From Hyaloperonospora brassicae (lineage: Eukaryota; Oomycota; Peronosporomycetes; Peronosporales; Peronosporaceae), in the NCBI GenBank assembly GCA_947650285.1, contig CANTFL010001299.1, positions 1 to 64,000 on the forward strand: a DNA stretch of 64,000 bases, written 5' to 3'. This document shows positions 11,294-23,000 of this stretch, in pieces. The notes beneath the pieces are model-generated. The model had not been told where the DNA came from. It saw only the letters and a program-made list of their open reading frames with translations, and searched no databases. Position numbers and translations under genes: made by a program. Numbering within the stretch: position 1 is the stretch's first letter; the number at the start of each line of letters is the position of its first letter.

Positions 11294-11564
11294 ATCTTCA
11301 CTGTCGTGATAGTAGACTGTTGCTTCTGCGGAGTCGGCTTAGTCGATCTTGGACGACTCGTCCTCTTCAGGTTCTTGTGCTCCCTCGGGCCGATCCGATC
11401 CTGATCTGTTGTATACAAGATTTACGTCCAACGAAAGCAGTCTGTTGTCTTGTTCTCCTTGTTCGGTCCCGCGATCCCTTCTCATCGCGATCTCGGTTTC
11501 GATCCCAGGATCGTAATCCCTCGACGATAGATTTGTTTCATCGGGTGGATTCGATCTGGCTCCG

Positions 11565-12723
11565 TTGACCGATCATTCCTTTGCAGCCACAGTATCCGCC
11601 TTTTGCAATTCGTCGTCGCCGAATTGCTGCGTTACAATGGAGACTGTTGGAGGTGGATCCTTTAACACATCGGACGGACGTTTCATGATGCATTTGGGCG
11701 TGGCGTACGTAGGGCGATCTACCAGTGGTCCGATCTGTTATTTTGAAGGTTCATTCACTCGATCCGTCGTAGCCTCATATGCCAGCGTCTACCACACTTT
11801 GTACTTCCCCGATCCGACCGTCACGAAGCCTTGAGTCCTCGGTATCATATCTCCATCCACCCACACGCCCAGTACCGTATGAGTGGATAGAATAATCTCG
11901 TGATCGCCAATATTGGTCATCTGCAGTTACTTCCTCCTACCAAATCCCGAGATCACCGTAGGTACACAATCAGGTCCTCTGGCGACCCACAAAGTCATCT
12001 TGGCCCCTCCGATCCCGATCTTCACTTCTCTTGACTCACCTACCGGGATCACCACGTGTTGGCCATTCGCCGTCACATTCTTTACCTTCGATCCGTACGC
12101 GTAGCGACGTCCTGCGAGGTGAATACGGACTTCCTCTGAAAGACATAGCGCGCCGTCGGCTAGATGAGTCTTCCTCCGGCAGGCACCAATAAGTCCTTTC
12201 CCAAAACCGCGTCTTGTCCCGCTTGATCGCCTACCCATACATTGAAATAATATACCATCGATCCCACGAGGGTTACTTTAATCTTGGTACGTCCCATCGT
12301 CATATACGGAGTATCTCCAATCCCGATACATTCTTGTCGTTGACTTTCGTCAATGTAACAACCGACCTTACGAGCAAAGGTGGTGTCAATGATCGACACT
12401 TCAGCACCAGAATCAAATAACAGAGTGGCTTTTGCGTTGTTGATCTTGCCAACAGCTTTCGCTTGTTTGAACCACTTCCCGGGCGAGAAGTGCTTCCAGT
12501 ATCCGCGAGATTCACCGTAAGCGAGCTCGATCTCCATGGTGGGTTCAGATCGCGAGTACTCGTCGATCCGCGTCAGATGGGACACGGAAGCAACACGTTT
12601 TGACTTCGAACGAGATAAATTTGTCTCCATCTCTGTATCCTGCTTACTCTCACGATCTGTCTTCTTTTTTTCCACGTATGCAATAATGCAGAGCCTAGAA
12701 CGCTCGGCTCGTACCAGATTCAA
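11565..12723 (-). pseudogene. Aspartic protease region of pol (copy B)
   Basis: The 12160-12723 frame contains ATLLFDSGAEVSIIDTTFA, the DSG active site of a retropepsin, and later QDAVLGKDLLVPAGG, matching the conserved ILG region. The 11927-12238 frame continues it after a frameshift, then a linker runs to the RT. The protease would cut the Gag-Pol polyprotein. Confidence 0.65.
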
Positions 12724-12779
12724 ATCTGGCGAGCGTCCTAGTTTAACATCTTCCCGGCCTTCTCTGGCAGCATCCCTGC

Positions 12780-15204
12780 ATGGTTGTTGGGGCGCACCAC
12801 TGGCGGATCATGTTGTAGAACTCCTCCATGGGACACTTCCCCGGGTCATGCATCTCACCTCAGGCACGACACACAAAAAAACAATTGTCAGAGGGGTGTC
12901 CTTTACGTCCACACTTCTGACACGTGAGCCTCTTCCAGCGACCGAGATCTCCATGCTTGGTCGATCCGCAATGAGTACACGGATTTATGGTATACTGAGA
13001 TCTTAATAGTTTCGACGAACGTTCGGATCGACCGATCTCATATTCACTGAAGCGTTGCGAGATGGTGCTCGCCGATCCGTATTGGCAGCCATATGGATCG
13101 ATCTCAATCGATCTTCCGAATCCGATCCGTTGGTGTCCGATTCTTAACCACTGCTGATATCCTCGGTACGGACCATCCTCACCGCACGTGCAGGCTTAGA
13201 AAGTGCTGTATCAGACGTCTCCTTCTGTCTGGGCTTAGACGATCCCATCATCAATATCCCTTGACGCGATCTCCCTTGCTGGTATCCATGCAATGTCTAC
13301 AGCATGGCATCCGCATTTACTACATTCAGTAGTAGCAGCTGGTCGGAGAGATTGGGATCGTACAAGGTGTCAATGAAATGGTTGACATGTTCCTTGCGTG
13401 CATCTGGCGCTCCATCCTTCACCGGTACCTTCGCCAACATTTCCATCACATTAAGCCGATGCAAGTACTGCAGAGGGTTTTCTTCCGACCGCTTCTTCGT
13501 GTGGTAATATCGCCGGCTCGATGACATCCCGCGTCCCGCATGTTCCAAGAGGAAGCTGTTCATGAATTCTTTCCAATTGGATTTCGTCGATCTGCACAGC
13601 TGTCAATACCAGTAGCGGGCTATGACTACCAGGAGATCTCCGAAAACCAAACATATCTCTTCGTCCGATGCTTGGTCACGGAGGAACGCTGATTTAACTT
13701 TACCGATCCAGGTATGACTTGTCTACTTCTCGATCCGTTCCAGAGAACTCTTTCAGCTCGAAGATCTCTGAGGTTCTGATCCTTTAAATGACGGAGTTGG
13801 TATCGTTAGTCACACCGGTCGCGGCAACTTGAGGTCGCCTTGGTTCGGCCATCCACAGATCGTCCGGATCATATTCGGCCTCCTGCTGGATCTGATCGTA
13901 AGTGTTGGACTTCACCGATTCCATATCCACATCCGGCTTGTCATAGGCCTCTTGCGAGGGTTGGGTAAAAGTACGGCGATCTGGATCACGGCTCGGCTGT
14001 CGGTTCATTCGTTGGGCTGCTCGATGTTCTGCTTCGTGTCTCTTCATCGTCATATTGAAATATCGACTTAGATCATTCTCTTCCTGATCTCCCAACCTCA
14101 TAGGTGCATTAATCGGCCGTGGTTGTACGTCGATCTTGGTTTGCTCCTTCAAGGCTTCGATCTTGGCCTTGCCGATCCGGTCCTGTAGGAACGATCCTCC
14201 TGGCGGTCCTAGAGACATCCGGCGAATGCTGATGGATTCGTATGACTCGATCTCAGAGTCATCTGAGGCATAGTGGGAAAACCTGTGAGGTGCTAACGGA
14301 GTGAGTCCGAGTGCATAGCGACCTTGTCTTTAGACTTAGTGGCTTCGCCCACCATAAGTGTCATGATCCCCACAAACTTGCTCCTTGCGTCCTCCAACTG
14401 TTCCAAGCTGCAACTCAGCAGTTCATCTCCATCAAAAGCCTTAGCGCAGAAACCCATGTCGTCTAACATCCGCAAAAATCAAGTTATTCGCTTCGAGTTT
14501 GTTGTTCCCTGAAGGTGGGACCGAGATCGGCTTATCCAGAGGGCCGATCAACTTGGGCCGTAATATCTTGAGCACCGGATCCGTCTTGAGCATTGTCTTC
14601 AAATGGCCATAATAGTACTGCCATTTCGCACGCTCCCGTGCCTCACCCGTCGTCTCCTTCTCTCTGAACGCGATCTTAACTGGGTTATATAGCGTCTTCG
14701 GCATCGCGATCTTATCTGGTGTTTCATCGTATTCCTCTTCGACTTCGATCTTCGATCGCACGGTTCTGCCGATTTGGCGATCTTTGCTATCAGATCCCAC
14801 CGATCTCATCGTGGATCGAATTGGTATGGTCGATCTCATGATCTTGTTCCTCGGCTTGAGGTCAGGAGATCTGTCAACGATGAGGTAGGGTTTGTCTTTC
14901 GCCTTTGGATTTTCATCCAGCAGATTGCTCTTTGCAGATCGCTCTGCGGTGGCCCCCGAAAGCACCCTAAGAAGGACTTAAGGTTTATCTTCCGGATCGA
15001 TCTCTCGATCTTCCTCTTTCATTTTCATTCCATCATAGCCCCTCCCAAACTCTGATGATCTGAGGATCTCGTGCTTCTGCGTGTCTGCGTCAATCCCTCT
15101 ATCGCTGACACTTCAATACCAGGTTCTTGATTGATCTTGACATCTTCGCCAGTGGACTCACGGTGAAATCCAGAGGCCTCAGAAGATCCGGGCACGCGCA
15201 CCAT
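12780..15204 (-). pseudogene. gag of copy B with zinc knuckles
   Basis: Frames 15025-15255, 14441-14965, 14293-14475, 13784-14218, 13451-13654 and 13297-13563 are pieces of one basic, charged gag protein separated by frameshifts and stops. Near 12895-12940 a knuckle CQKCGRKGHPSDNC (CX2CX4HX4C) is readable. A second knuckle just after it has a TGA at 12860-12862 (minus strand) where its second Cys should be. Gag would form the particle and bind element RNA. The start is uncertain: the first ATG lies inside the primer-binding site. Confidence 0.6.
15186..15203 (-). other. Primer-binding site of copy B
   Basis: One base after the LTR end (15205) the minus strand reads TGGTGCGCGTGCCCGGAT. This is the expected place and start (TGG) for pairing with a tRNA 3' end. 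The tRNA was not identified. It differs from the site shared by copies D, E and F. Confidence 0.5.
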
Positions 15205-16997
15205 TGTGGTGAAGTCGATCTCACAAAATCGCTTGTGTGAGTGTCGATCTTCCACTTGCCCAGACTTGCCGACTCACGGAGGGGTACTCCGATCCGTGCC
15301 TTGCTGTATAACCTTGTGCTCACCTTGTGTACCCGTCGGTTGGGCTGGCTTGAGCTCTTCGTAATGGCCTTGGGAGGTGTCAATCTTGCTGACGGTTCGG
15401 GTTGAGCGTTTGCTTCCGGTGCAGAAATCTTCACACCACGAACGGGGTTTTGCGATCCTGATCTTGAGTCGCGGCGATCTCCATTTGGAGATGTCGCGAT
15501 CTCGATCTTGAATCGCACCGATCTCGATTAGTCTTCGGGATCGGGGTCTTCGCTATGCGGAAATTATCACTCAGCAAATAGTTGTCTTGCGTCGATATTG
15601 CCTTGGGATCGGTCCGATCTGGTCTCGGGATCGGCCGATCCTGCTGGAAGTGCGAATATAGACAGATCAGTTCTTGGTTTCGCCCAAATGAAACACGCCG
15701 ATCTGTCCAGTAGATCGCTTCGATCTCGCTCGGTCTTGTCTTGAACGCCTTGTCCAGATCTTCTGACCACTTGAGCCGTCTCGCGATCTTGTGTCCAATG
15801 TCCTTTTCCTTTTCCTTTGTTGTGTTGCTGCTACCCTAGCAGTTGAGTTGAGTGTGAGTACTTGATCGATCCGGGCCAGATATCCCGAGATCGCTCTTCT
15901 AGATCTTGGCCAACAATCCAAGATCGGTCTTCTGAGTCACTGTAACACGCGTGCCTTGATCCGCCGGGGAAGCCAAATCAATCTTGCCCGGAGAAGAGGG
16001 GAGGAGAACGTGCGTCGTGAGCAGAAGAAGTAGAGTTTAAGTCTGTTTATTTACCAACCAAATTAATAGCCATCCTATCATTAAGCCTATTCCCAACCGT
16101 ACGTCACTCTCCAAGTCGATATCACCTTTAAGCTTGACCGCTCCCTTTAACACGTGTCGAAATTTCGTGACCTGTACTCCGAAGATAGCGCCAATACTCC
16201 CGATATCGCACCTAGACACCCAAAAGGGACCAAATTCCAAATACGGTACCAAATACCCAATTTTGGTACCGAAAAGTCCAAAATCGTATCCAAATGCGGA
16301 ACGTGTCGAAATCCATTTTACGACGTCAATTCGACCGGCTTCCACTGTCTCTTTCGGTCTGAACTTTTGGGACATCACTCATGGATCTCCAACAAGCATG
16401 TATATCATCATACAATATCTCCATCATCGATATATCCATAACCAGCAGGGAACATGACCGATCTGATGTCCAATTCGAGATCGTTGAGGATCGACACAGT
16501 GCGATCCGGCCCTATATGCCTTTTCCGTTCATTGTGCATGCTCCGATACTATACTCAACGATTTGTCCGCACAATGGGACCATCCACAATTCTTACAACG
16601 GTCCCACGGACCCCCACAAACATCCCCACTTCCAGATCGGTCCATAATTAACCTAAATCAGTACTCCCTTTGGGAGACCCGTAGAGAGTGTCACCGATCT
16701 GCAGGATGTTACACCTTCTTCACAGAGTCACATCACATCGCCTGATCTCAGATCCTTGTCCCAGATCACTCCATGGAAATCGTCCTAGCTGTCGTCTTGT
16801 CCCAGATCGCCCCGTCTCAGATCGTTCCATACCCATCAGTCTGACGACAGTTGGATCAGATCGCCGATCCCGTTTAGATCGCCTTCCGTCTCCTTATTGG
16901 ATAGCCAGGTCCCATGGCCTCATTTACACCAGTAAGTGGCGACCCAAATGTGTAGCCACCGATCCTCGTACAAAATTTGATAAGTGACTTAACCACA
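15205..16997 (-). repeat. 5' LTR of copy B (1793 bp)
   Basis: On the minus strand it starts TGTGGTTAAGTC and ends GACTTCACCACA. It is the inverted counterpart of 5393-7185 and 19738-21530. Its termini form a better inverted repeat with each other than with the ends of the other copies. It is GATC-rich like the others. Confidence 0.9.
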
Positions 16998-17002
16998 ATG
17001 GA
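16998..17002. repeat. Putative 5-bp target-site duplication of copy B
   Basis: ATGGA directly follows the start of the B LTR. The partner would be outside the window at the far end of B. Its position in the element is within one base of the A insertion site in B. Confidence 0.4.
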
Positions 17003-17029
17003 GAAAGATGATCGATCTCGAATACCGAT

Positions 17030-19751
17030 ATGGAGTTTAGACGATGTAGCAGGCTTAAACTTGTTCTGGAGACGAGGGATTTGCGATCCCAGATGGTCCC
17101 CAGGGGCGTTGCGGAACTGGTTGCGCCAAGGATCCTCACGGTCGGCTACCTACAAAGCCTCTAGCAGGTCGGCTGGGTCGGAATTATGGCCCAACCCGGA
17201 ATACCAAACTCGTTCTTCATGCATGCGATTGTAATGCAAGAAGAACTGATCGAACAAAATGTCCAGATCGCAATGACCTTCGATCATGCCGCGGAGTATT
17301 GTCTTCAAGGTATTCTTCCAGCGCGCTCCAAAACGAGATTGCCACTGTTTCCGCTGGCGCCAAAGCGTTAGCAGGAATCGATCAGATCGTAGTTGATCCG
17401 GAGAGATCGGGAAAGCGTGAGTGGATGCCCACAGCGCCTGGCGTTGAATGGACTCCAGATCCAGATAAAGTGTGCCCATGGTCCGATACCACCCGGTCAG
17501 GGAAAACGAGGTCGGGTTCACGGGAATCACGATGCTGTCCCAGGGAGATCGGGCGTATAGAGCCTCAATGTGTCGCCGCGAGATTAGCCCAGACACCCAA
17601 GTCCCCGTAGGAGGGACCCGTCTGTGAGAGTGGGAGGGATGGGCTTGGAGTATTGGTGGAACAGCAACTCAATCAACATCGTCCTCACGCAAACCATCGC
17701 AATTCGCGAGACTGACCAAGGAGTGATCTCAGAATCCACCCAGCGGGAAGGTGCCAAATAATTGGGGATCTACCAATCCCGTGGTTGCTGAAGTGGTGGT
17801 AGATCGTCAAAGTCGGCCGCCGAATGGGACTCGGTTAGCCACTGGGCGTACCGGAATGGTGATGCTGGTGTCGCTATCGAACAGACGGCTGTCCGGGAGC
17901 GCAGTAAATCCACGGGGCGAATTAGCGGAGCCGACCTCGCTGGGTGCCTCTTCCGGCAACGACAAATCCGCATCTCCAGAATCATCACCATTATCCTGAA
18001 GATCGATTACGGGAGCAGTCGCAACCGGAGCCGTCGAATAAGAGAGATAACGAGGCTCCGGATCGTTCGGTGGAGGCGGACAAGACGGTTCTTGGCCGGG
18101 CACAGTTGTCACGGACGGAGCGGAATATGTTAGGGTGGCCGCCGAGGAGTCTGGAGTTGCGGATCGATCGTCCAATCTCGGACGTCGACGAGCGGCCGAT
18201 CTGGTAGGGACATCACAGACCGAGTCAAATCATCCGAGCTAGAGTCCGACTCGGTTGGCTCCCCACTTTCCGATCCAATCCCAGAAGACGTGGAAGACGG
18301 CGGCGAAGAAGAAAAATTGGGTGAAGGCTTGGGCGGGGCCGATCTGGGGAGTTTCTTGGATGATATTGAGGGATTCAACGACAATAGCCGGGAGGCCACA
18401 CGGGTGGCAGAAGAATCTCTGAATCGTGACCGTGGTCGAACCCGCTGACGCTTGGTAGGCGGGCCAGACGATCTCGATCTGGACCTACGGGCAAGCGATC
18501 TCGATCTCTGGGTGGCGGAAACAGGTGGCTATCCGGCCGGAGTAGCACTCTTGGGCGTCGGTCGAACGGTCAGTGCAGACGACCGGGACCCGAGTATAGC
18601 ACTGTTCAGGGTGTCGAGGAGGGCAAGGTGTTCTGCTATGGCCCGATCCCGATCGTGCTCCGCCACCTGCAGCTGGTCGTGCACCGTGAGGTGTTCCGCA
18701 AGCTGACGACGGAGGTTGGCGTTTTCCATCCGCGAAAGTGCCAACTGACCCTCTAGAGGAGTCAAACTATTCACTTGTTGAATGAGATCGCTGATCGAGG
18801 CCAGGCCCTCTGCGATCTCCACCTGAGACCGATCCAATATCTCCTTCAGATGCAGAACGTCTATGTGAAGGAAAGACCTGTCGGTGGTCAGCTGGTCACG
18901 CTGCTGTCGAAGAGAATTAAGCTCGGCTTGGAGCGAAATAATTTGAGCCCTCAAAGCGTTCACCTGTCGTTCCAAGCTGCCTTGATCCTCATCGTTGGCA
19001 CGTAACAAAGCGCGTAGCCGAAGAATATGCGCCGATTGATCTCGATGTGTCCGCAGAGCTCGTTTACATTCGCTCAAAAAATGTACTGCGTCGACGTAGG
19101 GGCCCTGCATCCAATCATATCGACGCTGGACGAAGGAGACGAAAGGGGCTGCCGATCTGTACATAAAATCAACCTCGTCTTGCAAGCGATCCCCCGGGCG
19201 ACCGCATCTCGGTATGACTGCTGAAGCGCATGAGTTGTATCGGATTGGCTGCAGAAGGTAGCCTCTCGATCCCACAAATAAGAGATCGTAGCCAACGTAA
19301 GACGAACGTCGTCGGCAGAAACTCGCGTAATGAAGCGGGTGACGCCCGCGATTGGAGCAGACCCTGTACGAGACTCACTAGGGGCCAGGATGTCGGATCT
19401 AAACGCACACAGGGTAGCCGGAGATGCGGGAAGCGAGATCGGGTCAGGCGGGCGGTCTGGCGATTCCAAGACGATGGATAGCGATCCGGCCGGACTGAGA
19501 AGACCTGGGAATCCGGCAGATGTGGCTCAATGGGAATATGCTCTTCTGAATCGGCTGATCTGGGTGACAGGTCGCGATCCGGCGACAAAAGTGCGGTAGA
19601 ACACTCCGAGGGTACTGGCGGAGTGGGAAGACGCGTCGGTGAGGTCATGGGATGGACTTGAGTGCTTGGAACGAAGTTGATGAGTGACTGGACTGGAGCC
19701 GATTGCTGCCCAAACGCACTTCAGTACAGGGCGCGGTTGTGATAAAGTCAC
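17030..19751 (-). pseudogene. Antisense ORF (aORF) of copy C
   Basis: It has the same order as in copy A. A Pro/Ser-rich N-terminus (frames 19527-19751 and 19169-19648) starts at an ATG inside the LTR. Then come a coiled coil of about 250 residues (18529-19275), an acidic Ser/Pro-rich linker (17807-18399), and the C-terminal conserved domain (17150-17596) with SLTGWYRTMG, RKQWQSRFGARWKN, HCDLDILFDQFFLHY and HEERVWYSG. Coiled-coil residues are nearly unchanged from copy A, while the N-terminal and linker parts differ more, including indels. The copy A stop codon is changed to Lys here, so the frame would read on into copy B. Function unknown. Confidence 0.65.
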
Positions 19752-21530
19752 TTATCAAATTTTGTACGAGGATCGGTAGCTACACATTTGGGACGCCACT
19801 TACTGGTGTTAATGAGGCCATGGGACCTGGCGATCCAATAAGGAGACGGAAGGCGATCTAAACGGGATCGGCGATCCGATCCAACTGTCGTCAGACTGAT
19901 GGGTATGGAACGATCTGAGACGGGGTGATCTGGGACAAGACGACAGTTAGGACGATTTCCATGGAGTGATCTGGGACAAGGATCTGAGATCAGGCGATGT
20001 GATGTGACTCTGTGAAGAAGGTGTAACATCCTGCAGATCGGTGACACTCTCTACGGGTCTCCCAAAGGGAGTACTGATTTAGGTTAATTATGGACCGATC
20101 TGGAAGTGGGGATGTTTGTGGGGGTCCGTGGGACCGTTGTAAGAATTGTGGATGGTCCCATTGTGCGGACAAATCGTTGAGTATAGTATCGGAGCATGCA
20201 CAATGAACGGAAAAGGCATATAGGGCCGGATCGCACTGTGTCGATCCTCAACGATCTCGAATTGGACATCAGATCGGTCATGTTCCCTGCTGGTTATGGA
20301 TATATCGATGATGGAGCTATTGTATGATGATATACATGCTTGTTGGAGATCCATGAGTGATGTCCCAAAAGTTCAGACCGAAAGAGACAGTGGAAGCCGG
20401 TCGAATTGACGTCGTAAAATGGATTTCGACACGTTCCGCATTTGGATACGATTTTGGACTTTTCGGTACCAAAATTGGGTATTTGGTACCGTATTTGGAA
20501 TTTGGTCCCTTTTGGGTGCCTAGGTACGATATTGGGAGTATTGGCGCTATCTTTGGAGTACAGGTCACGAAATTTCGACACGTGTTAAAGGGAGCGGTCA
20601 AGCTTAAAGGTGATATCGACTTGGAGAGTGACGTACGGTTGGGAATAGGCTTAATGATAGGATGGCTATTAATTTGGTTGGTAAATAAACAGACTTGAAC
20701 TCTACTTCTTCTGCTCACGACGCACGTTCTCCTCCCCTCTTCTCCGGGCAAGATTGATTTGGCTTCCCCGGCGGATCAAGGCACGCGTGTTACAGTGACT
20801 CAGAAGACCGATCTTGGATTGTTGGCCAAGATCTAGAAGAGCGATCTCGGGATATCTGGCCCGGATCGATCAAGTACTCACACTCAACTCAACTGCTAGG
20901 GTAGCAGCAACGCAACAAAGGAAAAGGAAAAGGACATTGGACACAAGATCGCGAGACGGCTCAAGTGGTCAGAAGATCTGGACAAGGCGTTCAAGACAAG
21001 ACCGAGCAAGATCGAAGCGATCTACCGGACAGATCGGCGTGTTTCATTTGGGCGAAACCAAGAACTGATCTGTCTATATTCGCACTTCCAGCAGGATCGG
21101 CCGATCCCGAGACCAGATCGGACCGATCCCAAGGCAATATCGACGCAAGACAACTATTTGCTAGGTGAATATTTCCGCATAGCGAAGACCCCGATCCCGA
21201 AGACTAATCGAGATCGGTGCGATTCAAGATCGAGATCGCGACATCTCCAAATGGAGATCGCCGCGACTCAAGATCAGGATCGCAAAACCCCGTTCGTGGT
21301 GTGAAGATTTCTGCACCGGAAGCAAACGCTCAACCCGAACCGTCAGCAAGATTGACACCTCCCAAGGCAATTACGAAGAGATCAAGCCAGCCCAACCGAC
21401 GGGTACACAAGGTGAGCACAAGGTTATACAGCAAGGCACGGATCGGAGTACCCCTCCGTGAGTCGGCAAGTCTGGGCAAGTGGAAGATCGACACTCACAC
21501 AAGCGATTTTGTGAGATCGACTTCCCTACA
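19738..21530 (+). repeat. 3' LTR of copy C (1793 bp)
   Basis: It starts TGTGATAAAGTC and ends GACTTCCCTACA, and is collinear with 5393-7185 over its whole length. The right flank begins ATAAT, the expected target duplication whose partner would be outside the window. Confidence 0.9.
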
Positions 21531-22413
21531 ATAATGCTTGGGCGGCGGTCGAGGACGCTGCGGTGTCTCACAGTACCCTATCAATTTTGTGTCGGGCCGA
21601 GAACGGAAGACTAGCGCATATTAGCGCTCGTACAGCTGCTGTATCGTGTCTGCGACTGGCGCTTCGACTCGAGCATCTTTGGTACAGCCGATGTACGACT
21701 GGTTGCCGCAGTGTTATGCGAAAAGACGACTTATACATGCTCTGGGATAAGGCAATAGGTGCAAAAGGATGGCAGGGTCACGAGGATCTCGTGCTAGGTG
21801 GAGAACTTGTGAGAGTCATGATATTACGTTGGCGTTTGTGGAAACTAGTTGCTCTTGTTGTTGTCGTCGTGACCAAGGAATTGCGAGTGCTTACCGGAAA
21901 AAAAATTCGTTGCACGTGTTGTGTCGGCTTTGCTGTTTTATGATAGAAAGCTGGTTTTGAAGAGTTTCGCAATCACGTAGGGCCATTACTTGAAGGCTAG
22001 AGAGACTTGCATCACCAGTTTTGTGGCCTTACGACTCCATCTGTGCTGATGGTACATTAGAAGTCACACGGACATGAAGACTGCTCGCGAAGATCGCATA
22101 TTGCTGTGCTCCTGACCCCTTACGCTTTGTGTCGTCAAGAAATTATATGCAAGCAGCATCAAGCCTTGACTGCATTGCGTGGTATCATCGCGCGCGAAAG
22201 CATTCGATCCGTAAATCGAGCGATTAGGTCTGATGGACAGAGATGGCCGATACGTCATGTTGCAGACTAGGTGTCTGGCTGCGGCAAGCAGCAGGCGATC
22301 GCATGTGCCGTCGGTAAAAAAATGCCATTCACCATGCTTTCCTGCGAAGGCCTGGTTGCGCCAGTGTTGTGTTGGTTATGTACTAAATAATAGCAATTTT
22401 TGAGCTGCTAACG
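21531..22413. other. Spacer between copies C and F, no gene seen
   Basis: This is about 880 bases. The longest frame (21563-21943, +, 126 codons) has no recognisable domain, an odd run of Val and no sign of conservation. It may be older host or element DNA. Confidence 0.4.
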
Positions 22414-22418
22414 TTGGC
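22414..22418. repeat. Target-site duplication of copy F, left
   Basis: TTGGC lies directly before the left LTR and is identical to 30034-30038 directly after the right LTR. This proves copy F inserted as one unit. Confidence 0.8.
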
Positions 22419-22894
22419 GGTAGCGGAGCTACACAGCGCTGTAAGTCTGAGGAAGACCGGACGCTCTTACGAGAAGCTTTGGTTCTAGAACCCGACTCCT
22501 GAGAGTCACACAAGCTCAAGAGCTTACGGTCCCTGGTATAAAGCGGACCAGACGATTCAAAGAATCACAGCACAGGGTGCTCAAGGACAAGCTACCTTCA
22601 CAGGCGTTGCTTAGTCCTTACTATCGAGACGCCCCGTAGGGAACGTGTCTCTTACTGATCAAAACTGGAACTGAACTTCATTTCTTCTTTTAATCTAATA
22701 GAACACCTTAGAACAACGTAATTAACCTGTCTTAAATATAACCTCTTTAAAGATATCGCAATCAATGGTTGACAGACATCAGGCTTCAACAATTGATACA
22801 CCTACTGTTTTCTAATATCAGTTTACAGGGGACCCCATCTCTTGTGTGCACCTCACCTATTGTCTACTATCAGCCGACGTGTAACCCCGTTACA
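22419..22894 (-). repeat. 3' LTR of copy F (476 bp)
   Basis: It matches 29558-30033 end to end with few differences, for example the outermost TG is GG here and a GTAACG/GTAACC change lies near the inner end. One end of the LTR is a TGTAGC-GGA-GCTACA hairpin in the other copy, and the opposite end is a TGTAACG/CGTTACA palindrome. Confidence 0.9.
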
Positions 22895-22906
22895 CCCTCC
22901 CCCACC
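22895..22906 (-). other. Polypurine tract of copy F
   Basis: On the minus strand GGTGGGGGAGGG abuts the 3' LTR, the normal plus-strand primer of an LTR element. Confidence 0.65.
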
Positions 22907-23000
22907 AGACTGACGTCACTACAAAACGTCAATCGGATTCTTCCCTCGAAGAGGTTGGTGTGTGTGCGCTTTACCTCACGGTTGCCAAACATAAGCCACC

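Larger units (their letters stand above)
7186..16997 (-). mobile_element. Ty3/Gypsy chromovirus copy B, 5' LTR to pol end
   Basis: Reading the minus strand from 16997: a 1793-bp 5' LTR, a primer-binding site, gag with a zinc knuckle, protease, reverse transcriptase, RNase H, a second archaeal-type RNase H, integrase, a chromodomain, and a 3' tail that stops at 7186 against the 3' LTR of copy A. The antisense ORF and the 3' LTR of B are missing, as expected if A inserted between B's pol and antisense ORF and the rest of B lies left of the window. Pol has several stops and frameshifts. Confidence 0.85.
16998..21530 (+). mobile_element. Ty3/Gypsy chromovirus copy C, 3' part
   Basis: Only the antisense ORF region and 3' LTR are present. 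The left edge is exactly the start of the 5' LTR of copy B, and the first bases of C (ATGGAGAAAG) align to the interior of copy A near 2493. C is therefore interrupted by B, and its gag-pol and 5' LTR should lie left of the window. Confidence 0.8.
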
